Source: Streptomyces sp. SS1-1 (GTDB lineage Bacteria; Actinomycetota; Actinomycetes; Streptomycetales; Streptomycetaceae). Taken from it: a DNA stretch of 64,000 bases. Below are positions 6,980 to 15,308 of the stretch, in pieces. How positions within the stretch are numbered: position 1 is the stretch's first letter; each line of letters opens with the position of its first letter. Made by a program: the position numbers and the translations under genes. The stretch covers positions 3,698,501 to 3,762,500 of the forward strand of contig NZ_WBXN01000004.1 of NCBI RefSeq assembly GCF_008973465.1, read 5' to 3'. The notes beneath the pieces are model-generated. The model saw nothing but the letters and a program-made list of their open reading frames with translations, was not told where the DNA came from and made no database searches.

Positions 6980-8670
6980 GCCTCGCGGCGCACCTCGACC
7001 ACGCGGAAGCGGTTGGCGACGAACGCGCCGTCGCACAGGGCCGCGTTGGCGGCGGGGTTGCCGCCGGAGCCGTGGAAGTCGGAGAACGCGGCGGTCTGGT
7101 TGACGTACACGCCGCCCGTGAGGTTCAGCGACAGCTGGGCCGCCTCCTCCAGGCACACCTCCCGCACGGCCTCCTCGACCTCCTCGTCGGTGGTGTACGC
7201 CCCGACGGTCATCGCGCCTTTCTCGCGCACCGTGCGCCGCAGCAGTTCCACCGCGTCGGCCGACGAGTCGACGGCGACGGCGAACGACACCGGGCCGAAG
7301 CACTCGCTCATGTAGGCGGCCTCGTCGTCGGGCTTGGCGCCGTCGAGCTTCACGATGACCGGGGTGCGCACGACCGCGCCCGGGAAGTCCGGGTGGGTGA
7401 CCTCCCGTGAGGCGAGGGCGACCTCGCCGAGGCCGGGGGCGGCCTCCAGACGGGACTTCACGTCCGGGTTGACCAGGGCGCCGAGGAGCGCGTTCGCGCG
7501 GGCGTCGTCGCCGAGGAGGCCGTCGACCGCGCGCGCGAGGTCGGCGACGACCTCGTCGTAGGTCTTGGGGCCCTGGTCGGTGCGGATGCCGTCGCGCGGG
7601 ACGAGCAGGTTCTGCGGGGTGGTGCACATCTGGCCGCTGTACAGGGACAGCGAGAACGCCAGGTTGGAGAGCATCCCCTTGTAGTCGTCCGTGGAGTCCA
7701 CGACGACCGTGTTGACGCCGGCCTTCTCCGTGTAGACCTGCGCCTGGCGGGCGTTGGCCTCCAGCCAGTCGCCGAACTCGGTGGAGCCGGTGTAGTCGAT
7801 GATCCGGATCTCGGGGCGGGTCGCCAGGGTCTTGGCGATGCCCTCGCCGGGCCGCTCGGCGGCCAGCGCCACCAGGTTCGGGTCGAACCCGGCCTCGGTG
7901 AGCACCTGGCGCGCGACCTGGACGGTGAGCGCGAGCGGCAGCACCGCGCGCGGGTGCGGCTTGACCAGCACGGGGTTGCCGGTGGCGAGGGAGGCGAACA
8001 GGCCCGGGTAGCCGTTCCACGTCGGGAAGGTGTTGCAGCCGATGAGCAGGGCGATGCCGCGGGGGACGGGCGTGAACGCCTTGCTGAGCGCCAGCGGGTC
8101 GCGCTTGCCCTGGGGCTTGGTCCACTCGGCGTGGTCGGGGGTGCGGACCTGCTCGACGTAGGCGTAGGCCACCGCCTCCAGGCCGCGGTCCTGCGCGTGC
8201 GGGCCGCCCGCCTGGAGCGCCATCATGAACGCCTGGCCGGAGGTGTGCATGACCGCGTGGGCGAACTCGTGCGTCCGGTCGCTGATCCGCTTCAGGATCT
8301 CCAGGCAGACCACCGCGCGGGTCTCGGCGCCCGCGTCCCGCCAGCGCCGCATCCCGGCGCGCATGGCCGGCAGCAGTTCGTCGAGGTCCGCGTGCGGGTA
8401 CTCCACGCCCAGCTCGATGCCGTACGGGGAGACCTCGCCGCCGACCCAGCCGTCCGTGCCGGGCTGGCCCAGGTCGAGGCGGCTGCCGAGGACGGCGTCG
8501 AAGGCGGCCTTGCCCGCCGCAGCGTCCAGGCTGCCGTTCTCCCCGTAGGCCTTGGGGTGCTCCGGGTGCGGAGACCAGTAGGCGCGGGTACGGATCGCCT
8601 CCAGGGCCTGGTCGAGAGTGGGCCGGTGCTTGGCGATCAGCTCGTGGGCGGTGAGTTCGGCGGTGGCCAT
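6964..8670 (-). CDS. paaN: Phenylacetate-degradation protein PaaN (aldehyde dehydrogenase family)
   Basis: A 568-residue aldehyde-dehydrogenase-fold protein of the PaaN type (usual length about 550-570). PTWNGYPGLFASLATGNPVLVKPH is the NAD(P)-binding region, DYTGSTEFGDWL the GSxxxG turn, TEKAGVN the general-base Glu region, and SGQMCTTPQN carries the catalytic Cys near residue 349. It is thought to oxidise the semialdehyde formed on ring opening of oxepin-CoA in phenylacetate breakdown. Unlike the E. coli PaaZ fusion it has no hydratase domain. GAGGAG at 8681-8686 precedes the ATG by 10 nt. It is divergent from a 3-hydroxyacyl-CoA dehydrogenase with a shared TetR-type operator. The other paa genes are not in the window. 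Confidence 0.85.
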   Translation of the reverse strand: MATAELTAHELIAKHRPTLDQALEAIRTRAYWSPHPEHPKAYGENGSLDAAAGKAAFDAVLGSRLDLGQPGTDGWVGGEVSPYGIELGVEYPHADLDELLPAMRAGMRRWRDAGAETRAVVCLEILKRISDRTHEFAHAVMHTSGQAFMMALQAGGPHAQDRGLEAVAYAYVEQVRTPDHAEWTKPQGKRDPLALSKAFTPVPRGIALLIGCNTFPTWNGYPGLFASLATGNPVLVKPHPRAVLPLALTVQVARQVLTEAGFDPNLVALAAERPGEGIAKTLATRPEIRIIDYTGSTEFGDWLEANARQAQVYTEKAGVNTVVVDSTDDYKGMLSNLAFSLSLYSGQMCTTPQNLLVPRDGIRTDQGPKTYDEVVADLARAVDGLLGDDARANALLGALVNPDVKSRLEAAPGLGEVALASREVTHPDFPGAVVRTPVIVKLDGAKPDDEAAYMSECFGPVSFAVAVDSSADAVELLRRTVREKGAMTVGAYTTDEEVEEAVREVCLEEAAQLSLNLTGGVYVNQTAAFSDFHGSGGNPAANAALCDGAFVANRFRVVEVRREAQGLS

Positions 8671-8753
8671 GCGGGACCAACTCCTCGTTTCCTGAGCTCT
8701 CCGTCGAGCTCATGACCTGGGCAGAAACATGGGCAGGAACAGGCGGTCAGAGT

Positions 8754-8778
8754 TAGAGTAACCGAACGATCGGTCGGT
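8754..8778. promoter_or_regulatory. Divergent promoter with TetR-type operator (copy 1)
   Basis: TAGAGT (8754-8759, plus) and TACTCT (8755-8760, minus) are overlapping -10-like boxes for the two divergent genes. Directly after them is ACCGAACGATCGGTCGGT (8761-8778), a 9+9 palindrome with one mismatch, where the plus-strand start of transcription would fall. A nearly identical 18-mer lies upstream of the bkd operon at 11600. The TetR gene at 10377 is the natural candidate to bind it. The binding is inferred. Confidence 0.7.
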
Positions 8779-8830
8779 TCAAGGGGGTCCGCCGCATCTG
8801 TGGAAAACCCCGTGCGGGAGGATCGCGCCC

Positions 8831-10357
8831 ATGACAGCACTCGACCTCAGCAGCCCCGTGGCCGTCGTCGGCACCGGCACCATGGGCCAGGGCATCGCCC
8901 AGGTCGCACTGGTCGCGGGACATCCCGTACGGCTGTACGACGCCGCCCCCGGGAGGGCGCGGGCCGCAGCCGACGCCATCGTCGCCCGGCTGGACCGGCT
9001 GGTGGAGAAGGAGCGGCTGACCGGCGCGGACCGCGACGCGGCGCGGGACCGGCTCGTGCCCGCCGACGCGCTCGGCGACCTCGCCGACTGCGCCCTGGTC
9101 GTCGAGGCCGTCCTGGAGCGGCTGGACGTCAAGCAGGAGCTGTTCCGCGAGCTGGAGGGCATCGTCGGCGAGGACTGCCTGCTCGCCACCAACACCTCGT
9201 CCCTGTCGGTGACGGCCATCGGCGGCGCGCTGGCCAACCCGGGCCGGTTCGTCGGCCTGCACTTCTTCAACCCCGCCCCGCTGCTGCCGCTGGTCGAGGT
9301 CGTCTCCGGGTTCGCCACCGACGTCACGTCGGCCACGCGCGCGTACGAGACGGCCCGCGCGTGGGGCAAGACGCCGGTCGCCTGCGCCGACACCCCCGGG
9401 TTCATCGTCAACCGGATCGCGCGGCCCTTCTACGCCGAGGCGTTCGCGGTGTACGAGGCACAGGGCGCCGACCCGGCCACCATCGACGCCGTGCTGCGCG
9501 AGTGCGGCGGCTTCAGGATGGGCGCGTTCGAGCTGACCGACCTGATCGGGCAGGACGTCAACGAGTCGGTGACGCACTCGGTGTGGCAGTCCTTCTTCCA
9601 GGACGTGCGCTTCACGCCCTCGCTCGCCCAGCGGCGCCTGGTCGAGTCCGGCCGGCTCGGCCGCAAGACCGGCCACGGCTGGTACGACTACGCCGACGGG
9701 TCCGGCCCCGCCGAACGGCCCGAGCCGCACACCGCCGAGCCCGGCCGCCCCCCGGCGTACGTCGTCGTCGAGGGCGACCTCGGTCCCGCCTCCGAGCTGC
9801 TGGCGCTGATCCGCGAGGCCGGCATCCAGGTGCGCGAGGAGGACGAGGACCACGGCACGCGCCTGGTGCTGCCGGGCGGCGGCCAGCTCGCGCTCGCCGA
9901 CGGGCAGACCTCGGTGGAGTTCCGCGACGTCGTGTACTTCGACCTCGCCCTCGACTACCGGCGGGCCACCCGGATCGCGCTGTCCGCCTCCCAGGACACC
10001 TCGCCCCAGACCCTCGCGGAGGCCACCGGGCTCTTCCAGGCGCTCGGCAAGGACGTCAGCGTCATCGGCGACGTCCCCGGCATGATCGTCGCCCGGACCG
10101 TCGCACGGATCGTCGACCTGGCGCACGACGCCGTCGCCAAGGGCGTCGCCACCGAGGAGGACGTCGACACCGCGATGCGCCTGGGCGTCAACTACCCCCT
10201 CGGCCCCTTCGAGTGGAGCCGCCGGCTGGGGCGCAACTGGGCCTACGCCCTCCTCGACGACCTGCACCTGCGCGATCCGTCGGGCCGCTACGCCCCGTCC
10301 CTCGCGCTGTACCGCCACGCCTACGCCTCCGACAAGCGCCAGGGCGGCTCCTCATGA
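8831..10357 (+). CDS. 3-hydroxyacyl-CoA dehydrogenase (two C-terminal domains, PaaH-like)
   Basis: A 508-residue protein. The N-terminal Rossmann domain has VVGTGTMGQGIAQ at residues 11-23 for NAD+, then the 3HCDH motif GLHFFNPAPLLPLVEVV with the catalytic His, and DTPGFIVNRIARPFYAEAF. A second copy of the C-terminal domain follows (PGMIVARTVARIVDLAHDAV near 417, then GVNYPLGPFEW). Doubled C-terminal domains and about 500 residues are usual for the phenylacetate-pathway enzyme PaaH/PaaC, which oxidises 3-hydroxyadipyl-CoA. A fatty-acid role is also possible. GGGAGG (8816-8821) precedes the ATG by 9 nt. It is divergent from paaN and followed 19 nt later by the TetR gene, so the two are probably cotranscribed. 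Confidence 0.88.
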   Translation: MTALDLSSPVAVVGTGTMGQGIAQVALVAGHPVRLYDAAPGRARAAADAIVARLDRLVEKERLTGADRDAARDRLVPADALGDLADCALVVEAVLERLDVKQELFRELEGIVGEDCLLATNTSSLSVTAIGGALANPGRFVGLHFFNPAPLLPLVEVVSGFATDVTSATRAYETARAWGKTPVACADTPGFIVNRIARPFYAEAFAVYEAQGADPATIDAVLRECGGFRMGAFELTDLIGQDVNESVTHSVWQSFFQDVRFTPSLAQRRLVESGRLGRKTGHGWYDYADGSGPAERPEPHTAEPGRPPAYVVVEGDLGPASELLALIREAGIQVREEDEDHGTRLVLPGGGQLALADGQTSVEFRDVVYFDLALDYRRATRIALSASQDTSPQTLAEATGLFQALGKDVSVIGDVPGMIVARTVARIVDLAHDAVAKGVATEEDVDTAMRLGVNYPLGPFEWSRRLGRNWAYALLDDLHLRDPSGRYAPSLALYRHAYASDKRQGGSS

Positions 10358-10376
10358 CCCGGGAGGGCAGCACCCC

Positions 10377-10967
10377 ATGACCACTGCCAAGCGCGACACG
10401 TACACGCCGGAGACCCTGCTCTCCGTCGCCGTCCAGGTCTTCAACGAGCGGGGCTACGACGGCACCTCGATGGAGCACCTGTCCAAGGCGGCCGGCATCT
10501 CCAAGTCGTCGATCTACCACCATGTGACCGGCAAGGAGGAGCTGCTGCAGCGTGCCGTCAGCCGGGCCCTGGACGGGCTGTTCGGCATCCTCGACGAGGA
10601 GCACGCGCGCACGGGGCACGCCGTCGACCGGCTGGAGTACGTCGTCCGGCGCATGGTCGAGGTGCTGATAACCGAGCTGCCGTACGTGACGCTGCTGCTG
10701 CGGGTGCGGGGCAACACCGACACCGAGCGGTGGGCGCTGGAGCGGCGCCGCGACTTCGACCACCGGGTCGCCGCGCTGCTGAAGGCGGCCGCCGCGGACG
10801 GCGAGGTGCGCGCCGACGTGGAGGTGCGGCTGGCCACCCGGCTGGTCTTCGGCATGATCAACTCGATCGTCGAGTGGTACCGGCCCGACGGCCGCGGCAC
10901 GAGTGAGCGCGAGGTCGCCGAGACGGTGGTCCGGCTGGTCTTCGACGGGCTGCGCAAGGCCGGCTGA
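10377..10967 (+). CDS. TetR/AcrR family regulator, probable regulator of paaN, the dehydrogenase and bkd
   Basis: A 196-residue protein. Residues 10-57 form the TetR DNA-binding domain (VFNERGYDGTSMEHLSKAAG, then ISKSSIYHHVTGKEELL). The remaining 135 residues are the helical ligand domain, with a TetR-type C-terminal end (ATRLVFGMINSIVEWY). GGGAGG (10361-10366) precedes the ATG by 10 nt. The gene lies just behind the 3-hydroxyacyl-CoA dehydrogenase, and matching 18-bp operators sit before that operon and before the bkd genes. It therefore probably represses both and responds to an acyl- or aryl-CoA. The ligand is inferred from gene context. It is convergent with the Lrp/AsnC gene. Confidence 0.85.
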   Translation: MTTAKRDTYTPETLLSVAVQVFNERGYDGTSMEHLSKAAGISKSSIYHHVTGKEELLQRAVSRALDGLFGILDEEHARTGHAVDRLEYVVRRMVEVLITELPYVTLLLRVRGNTDTERWALERRRDFDHRVAALLKAAAADGEVRADVEVRLATRLVFGMINSIVEWYRPDGRGTSEREVAETVVRLVFDGLRKAG

Positions 10968-10997
10968 CCGGCCGGCGGGGCCGTACGCGCGCGTGGG

Positions 10998-11498
10998 TCA
11001 GCCCTGGGGCTCCAGGTCCTCCTCCTCGAAGACCAGCAGGGTGCGGGTGCTGAGCACCTCGGGGATCGCCTGGAGCCGGGTGAGGACCAGCTCGCGCAGG
11101 GCCCTGTTGTCGGGGGTGTGCACCAGCAGCAGGACGTCGAAGTCGCCGCCCACCAGGGCGATGTGGGAGGCGCCGGGCAGCCGGCGCAGCTCCTCGCGGA
11201 CCGTGCGCCAGGAGTTCTGGACGATCTTCAGGGTGATGTAGGCCGAGGTGCCGTGGCCCGCCCGTTCATGGTCGACGCGGGCGCCGAAGCCGCGGATGAC
11301 GCCGTCCTCGACGAGACGGTTGATACGGGCGTAGGCGTTGGCCCGGGAGACGTGCACCCGCTCGGCGACCGAACGGATCGAGGCGCGGCCGTCCGCCTGC
11401 AGCATCTGGAGGATGTCCTGATCTATGGCGTCCAGCGGACGGGCGGGCGGCCGGAGAGGACCGCCCCCGTCGTCTTCGGCCATTTGTTCAGCGTCCAT
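10998..11498 (-). CDS. bkdR: Lrp/AsnC family regulator, probable BkdR
   Basis: A 166-residue protein. The longest open frame starts 240 nt earlier, but the ATG at 11498 has AGGAGG about 10 nt upstream and gives a normal Lrp length. Residues about 22-80 are the HTH (LDAIDQDILQMLQADGRASI, then RVHVSRANAYARINRLVEDG). The rest is the RAM effector-binding domain (AYITLKIVQ ... LVGGDFDVLLLVHTPD). Lrp/AsnC proteins sense amino acids as octamers. It is divergent from the first bkd operon. An AsnC-type regulator in this position was described in Streptomyces as the bkd regulator, from memory, hence the symbol. The effector is probably a branched-chain amino acid or keto acid. Confidence 0.82.
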   Translation of the reverse strand: MDAEQMAEDDGGGPLRPPARPLDAIDQDILQMLQADGRASIRSVAERVHVSRANAYARINRLVEDGVIRGFGARVDHERAGHGTSAYITLKIVQNSWRTVREELRRLPGASHIALVGGDFDVLLLVHTPDNRALRELVLTRLQAIPEVLSTRTLLVFEEEDLEPQG

Positions 11499-11540
11499 GT
11501 CCCCCCACCCTCCTCGCGTGGACGTCCTGCGTTCATTGGA

Positions 11541-11568
11541 GGCTGTGGAGAACCGTTTGTCCACAGCC
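11541..11568. promoter_or_regulatory. Inverted repeat made of two convergent DnaA-box-like 9-mers
   Basis: GGCTGTGGA (11541-11549) and TCCACAGCC (11560-11568) form a perfect 9-bp inverted repeat around a 10-nt spacer. Embedded are TGTGGAGAA (11544-11552, reverse of TTCTCCACA) and TTGTCCACA (11557-11565), the same two DnaA-box-like sequences as at 251-277. The element could be a BkdR site or a DnaA target. TTGTCC could also serve as a -35 box, with TAGCCA 18 nt later. Confidence 0.5.
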
Positions 11569-11599
11569 TGGGGGTGCCTGTAGCCAAAATGTGCCGGCG

Positions 11600-11617
11600 A
11601 CCGAACAATCGGTAGGT
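11600..11617. promoter_or_regulatory. TetR-type operator (copy 2) upstream of the bkd operon
   Basis: ACCGAACAATCGGTAGGT differs from the 8761-8778 operator at only two positions, one in each half. It lies 57 nt before the bkdA start codon and downstream of a possible -10 region (11581-11590), a position where a repressor would block transcription. Confidence 0.7.
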
Positions 11618-11673
11618 GAGGCGCGTCACGGACGCCGCGCCTCCCGTAGCCGCTCCCACGAGGAGGTGCCGTC

Positions 11674-12819
11674 ATGACGGTCATGGAGCAGCGAGGCGCG
11701 TACCGGCCATCGCCGCCGCCCGCCTGGCAGCCCCGCATGGACCCCGCGCCCCTGCTGCCCGACGCGGAGCCTTACCGCGTTCTCGGCACCGAGGCCGCCG
11801 CGAAGGCCGACCCGGATCTGCTGCGCCGGCTGTACGCCGAGCTGGTGCGGGGCCGCCGGTACAACGCGCAGGCGACCGCGCTGACCAAGCAGGGCCGCCT
11901 CGCGGTCTACCCGTCCAGCACCGGCCAGGAGGCCTGCGAGGTCGCCGCCGCGCTGGCCCTGGAGGAGCGCGACTGGCTCTTCCCGAGCTACCGCGACACC
12001 CTGGCCGCCGTCGCCCGCGGTGTGGACCCCGTCGAGGCGCTGACGCTGCTCCGCGGCGACTGGCACACCGGCTACGACCCCCGCGAGCACCGCGTGGCGC
12101 CCCTGTGCACGCCGCTCGCGACCCAGCTCCCGCACGCCGTGGGCCTCGCGCACGCCGCCCGCCTCAAGGGCGACGACGTCGTCGCGCTCGCCATGGTCGG
12201 CGACGGCGGCACCAGCGAGGGCGACTTCCACGAGGCGCTGAACTTCGCGGCCGTCTGGCAGGCGCCGGTCGTCTTCCTCGTGCAGAACAACGGCTTCGCG
12301 ATCTCCGTCCCGCTCGCCAAGCAGACCGCGGCCCCGTCGCTGGCCCACAAGGCCGTCGGCTACGGCATGCCCGGCCGCCTGGTCGACGGCAACGACGCGG
12401 TCGCCGTGCACGAGGTGCTGGGCGAGGCCGTGTGCCGCGCCCGCGAGGGCGGCGGTCCCACGCTGATCGAGGCGATCACCTACCGGATCGACGCCCACAC
12501 CAACGCCGACGACGCCACCCGCTACCGCGGGGACGCCGAGGTGGACGCCTGGCGCGACCACGACCCGATCGCCCTCCTGGAGCACGCGCTGACCGAGCGC
12601 GGCCTGCTCGACGACGCCGGCCGGCAGGCCGCCCGGGACGCCGCCGAGGCCATGGCCGCCGACCTGCGCGAGCGCATGAACCAGGACGCGGCGCTCGACC
12701 CGGCGGACCTGTTCGCCCACGTGTACGCCGAGCCCACCCCGCAGCTGCGGGAGCAGCAGGCGCAGTTGCAGGCAGAGCTCGACGCCGAGCACGACTCCCA
12801 CGGGGGTGCCCACCGATGA
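11674..12819 (+). CDS. bkdA: Branched-chain 2-oxoacid dehydrogenase E1 alpha subunit, cluster 1
   Basis: A 381-residue E1 alpha subunit. The thiamine-diphosphate motif runs from GDGGTSEGDFHEALNF (about residue 176) to VQNNGFAIS. The conserved phosphorylation-loop-like segment HTNADDATRYRGDAEVDAW follows. With E1 beta it decarboxylates branched-chain 2-oxoacids derived from Val, Leu and Ile and transfers the acyl group to the E2 lipoyl arm. The products feed branched fatty-acid and polyketide starters. AGGAGG (11661-11666) precedes the ATG by 7 nt. The operon is alpha-beta-E2 with overlapping ends, divergent from the Lrp gene, and carries a TetR-type operator. A paralogue starts at 27441. Confidence 0.9.
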   Translation: MTVMEQRGAYRPSPPPAWQPRMDPAPLLPDAEPYRVLGTEAAAKADPDLLRRLYAELVRGRRYNAQATALTKQGRLAVYPSSTGQEACEVAAALALEERDWLFPSYRDTLAAVARGVDPVEALTLLRGDWHTGYDPREHRVAPLCTPLATQLPHAVGLAHAARLKGDDVVALAMVGDGGTSEGDFHEALNFAAVWQAPVVFLVQNNGFAISVPLAKQTAAPSLAHKAVGYGMPGRLVDGNDAVAVHEVLGEAVCRAREGGGPTLIEAITYRIDAHTNADDATRYRGDAEVDAWRDHDPIALLEHALTERGLLDDAGRQAARDAAEAMAADLRERMNQDAALDPADLFAHVYAEPTPQLREQQAQLQAELDAEHDSHGGAHR

Positions 12820-13820
12820 CCACCGTCGCCGTCAAGCCGGCCACCATGGCGCAGGCCCTCACGCGCGCGATGCGCGACGCCATGGCCGCCGACCCGTCCG
12901 TGCACGTCATGGGCGAGGACGTCGGCACCCTCGGCGGTGTCTTCCGCGTCACCGACGGACTCGCCAAGGAGTTCGGCGAGGACCGCTGCACGGACACCCC
13001 GCTGGCCGAGGCGGGCATCCTCGGCACCGCGATCGGCATGGCCATGTACGGCCTGCGCCCGGTCGTGGAGATGCAGTTCGACGCCTTCGCCTACCCCGCG
13101 TTCGAGCAGCTCGTCTCGCACGTGGCGAAGATGCGCAACCGCACCCGCGGCAGGATGCCCCTCCCCCTGACGATCCGCATCCCCTACGGCGGCGGCATCG
13201 GCGGCGTCGAGCACCACAGCGACGCGTCCGAGGCGTACTACATGGCGACCCCCGGGCTGCACGTCGTCACGCCCGCGACCGTCGCCGACGCCTACGGTCT
13301 GCTGCGCGCCTCGATCGCCTCCGACGACCCGGTCGTCTTCCTGGAGCCGAAGCGGCTGTACTGGTCGAAGGCCGACTGGAACCCGGACGAGCCGCAGTCC
13401 GTGGAGCCCATCGGCCGCGCGGTGGTGCGCCGCCCCGGCCGCAGTGCCACGCTCATCACGTACGGACCGTCCGTGCCGGTCTGCCTCGAAGCCGCCGAGG
13501 CGGCCCGCGAGGAGGGCTGGGACCTGGAGGTCGTCGACCTGCGCTCGCTGGTGCCGTTCGACGACGAGACGGTCGCCGCCTCGGTCCGGCGGACCGGACG
13601 CGCGGTCGTCGTGCACGAGTCGGGCGGGTTCGGCGGCCCCGGCGGGGAGATCGCCGCCCGTGTCACGGAGCGCTGCTTCCACCACCTGGAGGCGCCGGTG
13701 CTGCGCGTGGCCGGGTTCGACATCCCCTACCCGCCGCCGATGCTGGAGCGGCACCATCTGCCCGGCGTGGACCGCATCCTGGACGCCGTCGGGCGTCTGC
13801 AGTGGGAGGCCGAGAGCTGA
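12816..13820 (+). CDS. bkdB: Branched-chain 2-oxoacid dehydrogenase E1 beta subunit, cluster 1
   Basis: A 334-residue E1 beta subunit. GEDVGTLGGVFRVTDGLAKE is the TPP-binding Glu region. Family segments LAEAGILGTAIGMAMYGLRP, RIPYGGGIGGVEHHSDASEA and FLEPKRLYW follow. The C-terminal transketolase fold has EGWDLEVVDLRSLVPFD and VVVHES. The ATG overlaps the E1 alpha stop by 4 nt, so the two subunits are translationally coupled as expected for an alpha2beta2 complex. It is closely similar throughout to the second E1 beta at 28621, for example in GEDVGxLGGVFRVTDGL. Confidence 0.92.
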   Translation: MTTVAVKPATMAQALTRAMRDAMAADPSVHVMGEDVGTLGGVFRVTDGLAKEFGEDRCTDTPLAEAGILGTAIGMAMYGLRPVVEMQFDAFAYPAFEQLVSHVAKMRNRTRGRMPLPLTIRIPYGGGIGGVEHHSDASEAYYMATPGLHVVTPATVADAYGLLRASIASDDPVVFLEPKRLYWSKADWNPDEPQSVEPIGRAVVRRPGRSATLITYGPSVPVCLEAAEAAREEGWDLEVVDLRSLVPFDDETVAASVRRTGRAVVVHESGGFGGPGGEIAARVTERCFHHLEAPVLRVAGFDIPYPPPMLERHHLPGVDRILDAVGRLQWEAES

Positions 13821-15241
13821 TGGCACAGGTGCTGGAGTTCAAGCTCCCCGACCTCGGGGAGGGGCTCACCGAGGCGGAGATCGTGCGCTGGCTGGTCCAG
13901 GTCGGCGACGTCGTCGCGATCGACCAGCCGGTCGTCGAGGTCGAGACGGCCAAGGCGATGGTCGAGGTGCCCTGCCCCTACGGCGGTGTCGTCACCGCCC
14001 GCTTCGGCGAAGAGGGCACCGAACTGCCCGTCGGCGCCCCGCTGCTGACGGTCGCCGTCGGCGCCCCGGCCCCCGGCGAGGAGTCCGAGGGCTCGGGCAA
14101 CGTGCTCGTGGGCTACGGCACCTCCGAGGCACCCGCGCGCCGCCGCCGCGTCCGGCCGGCGACCCCGGCGACCCCGGCCACCCCGCCGGCGCCCGCCCGG
14201 GACAGCGCGGCGAACGGCTCCCCGCGCGCGGGCACCCCGTCCGCCGAGCGTGTCGCGCGGCCCGTCGGCACCGCCGCCGGCCATGGCACGGACGCCCCGG
14301 CGGCCGCCGAGCCGGTCCGTCACGACGGGCCCGTGCCCGTGATCTCCCCCCTCGTCCGGCGTCTCGCCCGGGAGAACGGCCTGGACCTGCGGGAGCTCCA
14401 CGGCTCCGGACCGAACGGACTCATCCTGCGGGCCGACGTCGAGTACGCGCTGCGGGCCGCCGAGTCCCGCCGCACCGAGCAGCCCGCCGCGCCCGCGCAC
14501 CGCGAGGAGCCGGCGCCCGCGCGGAGCCCCATCCGTTCCTCCGCGCCCGCCGCCGGCATCCGGGTGCCCCTCAAGGGCGTGCGCGGTGCCGTCGCCGACA
14601 AGCTGTCCCGCAGCCGGCGCGAGATCCCGGACGCGACCTGCTGGGTGGACGCCGACGCGACCGAGCTGATGCGGGCGCGCGCGGCGATGAACGCCGTGGG
14701 CGGGCCGAAGATCTCCCTGCTCGCCCTGCTGGCCCGGATCACCACGGCGGCCCTCGCCCGGTTCCCCGAGCTGAACTCCACGGTCGACATGGAGGCCCGC
14801 GAGGTCGTCCAGCTGGAGCAGGTGCACCTGGGCTTCGCAGCGCAGACCGAGCGGGGTCTCGTCGTCCCCGTCGTGCGGGACGCCCACGCGCGGGACGCGG
14901 AGTCGCTGACCGCCGAGTTCGCCCGGCTGACCGAGGCGGCCCGCGCGGGCACCCTCACCCCGGCCGAACTCACCGGCGGCACCTTCACGCTGAACAACTA
15001 CGGCGTGTTCGGCGTCGACGGCTCCACCCCGATCATCAACCACCCGGAAGCCGCGATGCTCGGCGTCGGCCGCATCATCCCCAAGCCCTGGGTGCACGAA
15101 GGGGAGCTGGCGGTGCGCCAGGTCGTCGAGCTCTCGCTGACCTTCGACCACCGGGTCTGCGACGGCGGTACGGCGGGCGGCTTCCTGCGCCATGTGGCGG
15201 ACTGCGTCGAGAACCCGGCGGTGCTGCTGCGCACCCTGTGA
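13820..15241 (+). CDS. bkdC: Dihydrolipoamide acyltransferase E2, cluster 1
   Basis: A 473-residue E2 with the standard order. The lipoyl domain spans residues 1-80; the lipoylated Lys is in ETAKAMVE near residue 45. A Pro/Ala linker follows, then the peripheral subunit-binding domain near 173-210 (ISPLVRRLARENGLDLRELH). After a second linker comes the catalytic domain with DHRVCDG near 443. It accepts the acyl group from E1 and passes it to CoA, then is re-oxidised by E3. The start overlaps the E1 beta stop by one base (TGATG). There is no E3 in the cluster, so a shared lipoamide dehydrogenase encoded elsewhere must serve it. Confidence 0.92.
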   Translation: MAQVLEFKLPDLGEGLTEAEIVRWLVQVGDVVAIDQPVVEVETAKAMVEVPCPYGGVVTARFGEEGTELPVGAPLLTVAVGAPAPGEESEGSGNVLVGYGTSEAPARRRRVRPATPATPATPPAPARDSAANGSPRAGTPSAERVARPVGTAAGHGTDAPAAAEPVRHDGPVPVISPLVRRLARENGLDLRELHGSGPNGLILRADVEYALRAAESRRTEQPAAPAHREEPAPARSPIRSSAPAAGIRVPLKGVRGAVADKLSRSRREIPDATCWVDADATELMRARAAMNAVGGPKISLLALLARITTAALARFPELNSTVDMEAREVVQLEQVHLGFAAQTERGLVVPVVRDAHARDAESLTAEFARLTEAARAGTLTPAELTGGTFTLNNYGVFGVDGSTPIINHPEAAMLGVGRIIPKPWVHEGELAVRQVVELSLTFDHRVCDGGTAGGFLRHVADCVENPAVLLRTL

Positions 15242-15296
15242 CGCACCCGTCGCGACGGGCCGCCCCCCGTGCGTTCCCTGTGATCGCGGGGACACG

Positions 15297-15302
15297 CATA
15301 CT
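15297..15302 (+). promoter_or_regulatory. -10 box CATACT of a leaderless promoter
   Basis: CATACT, then 6 nt, then GTG 15309. A CCCGTCGCGACGGG palindrome lies upstream at 15246-15259 and may end bkd transcription. Confidence 0.45.
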
Positions 15303-15308
15303 CGGGGG

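Noticed and set aside
10962..11003. GGCTGAC-N28-GTCAGCC as a terminator between TetR and Lrp genes
   Set aside because: The arms are only 7 bp around a long loop that itself has no stable pairing, and both arms lie at the stop codons. Weak compared with the other terminators in the window.
11499..11738. 80-residue N-terminal extension of the Lrp/AsnC regulator
   Set aside because: The extension has no similarity to the family and overlaps the bkd promoter and E1 alpha start. ATG 11498 has AGGAGG.
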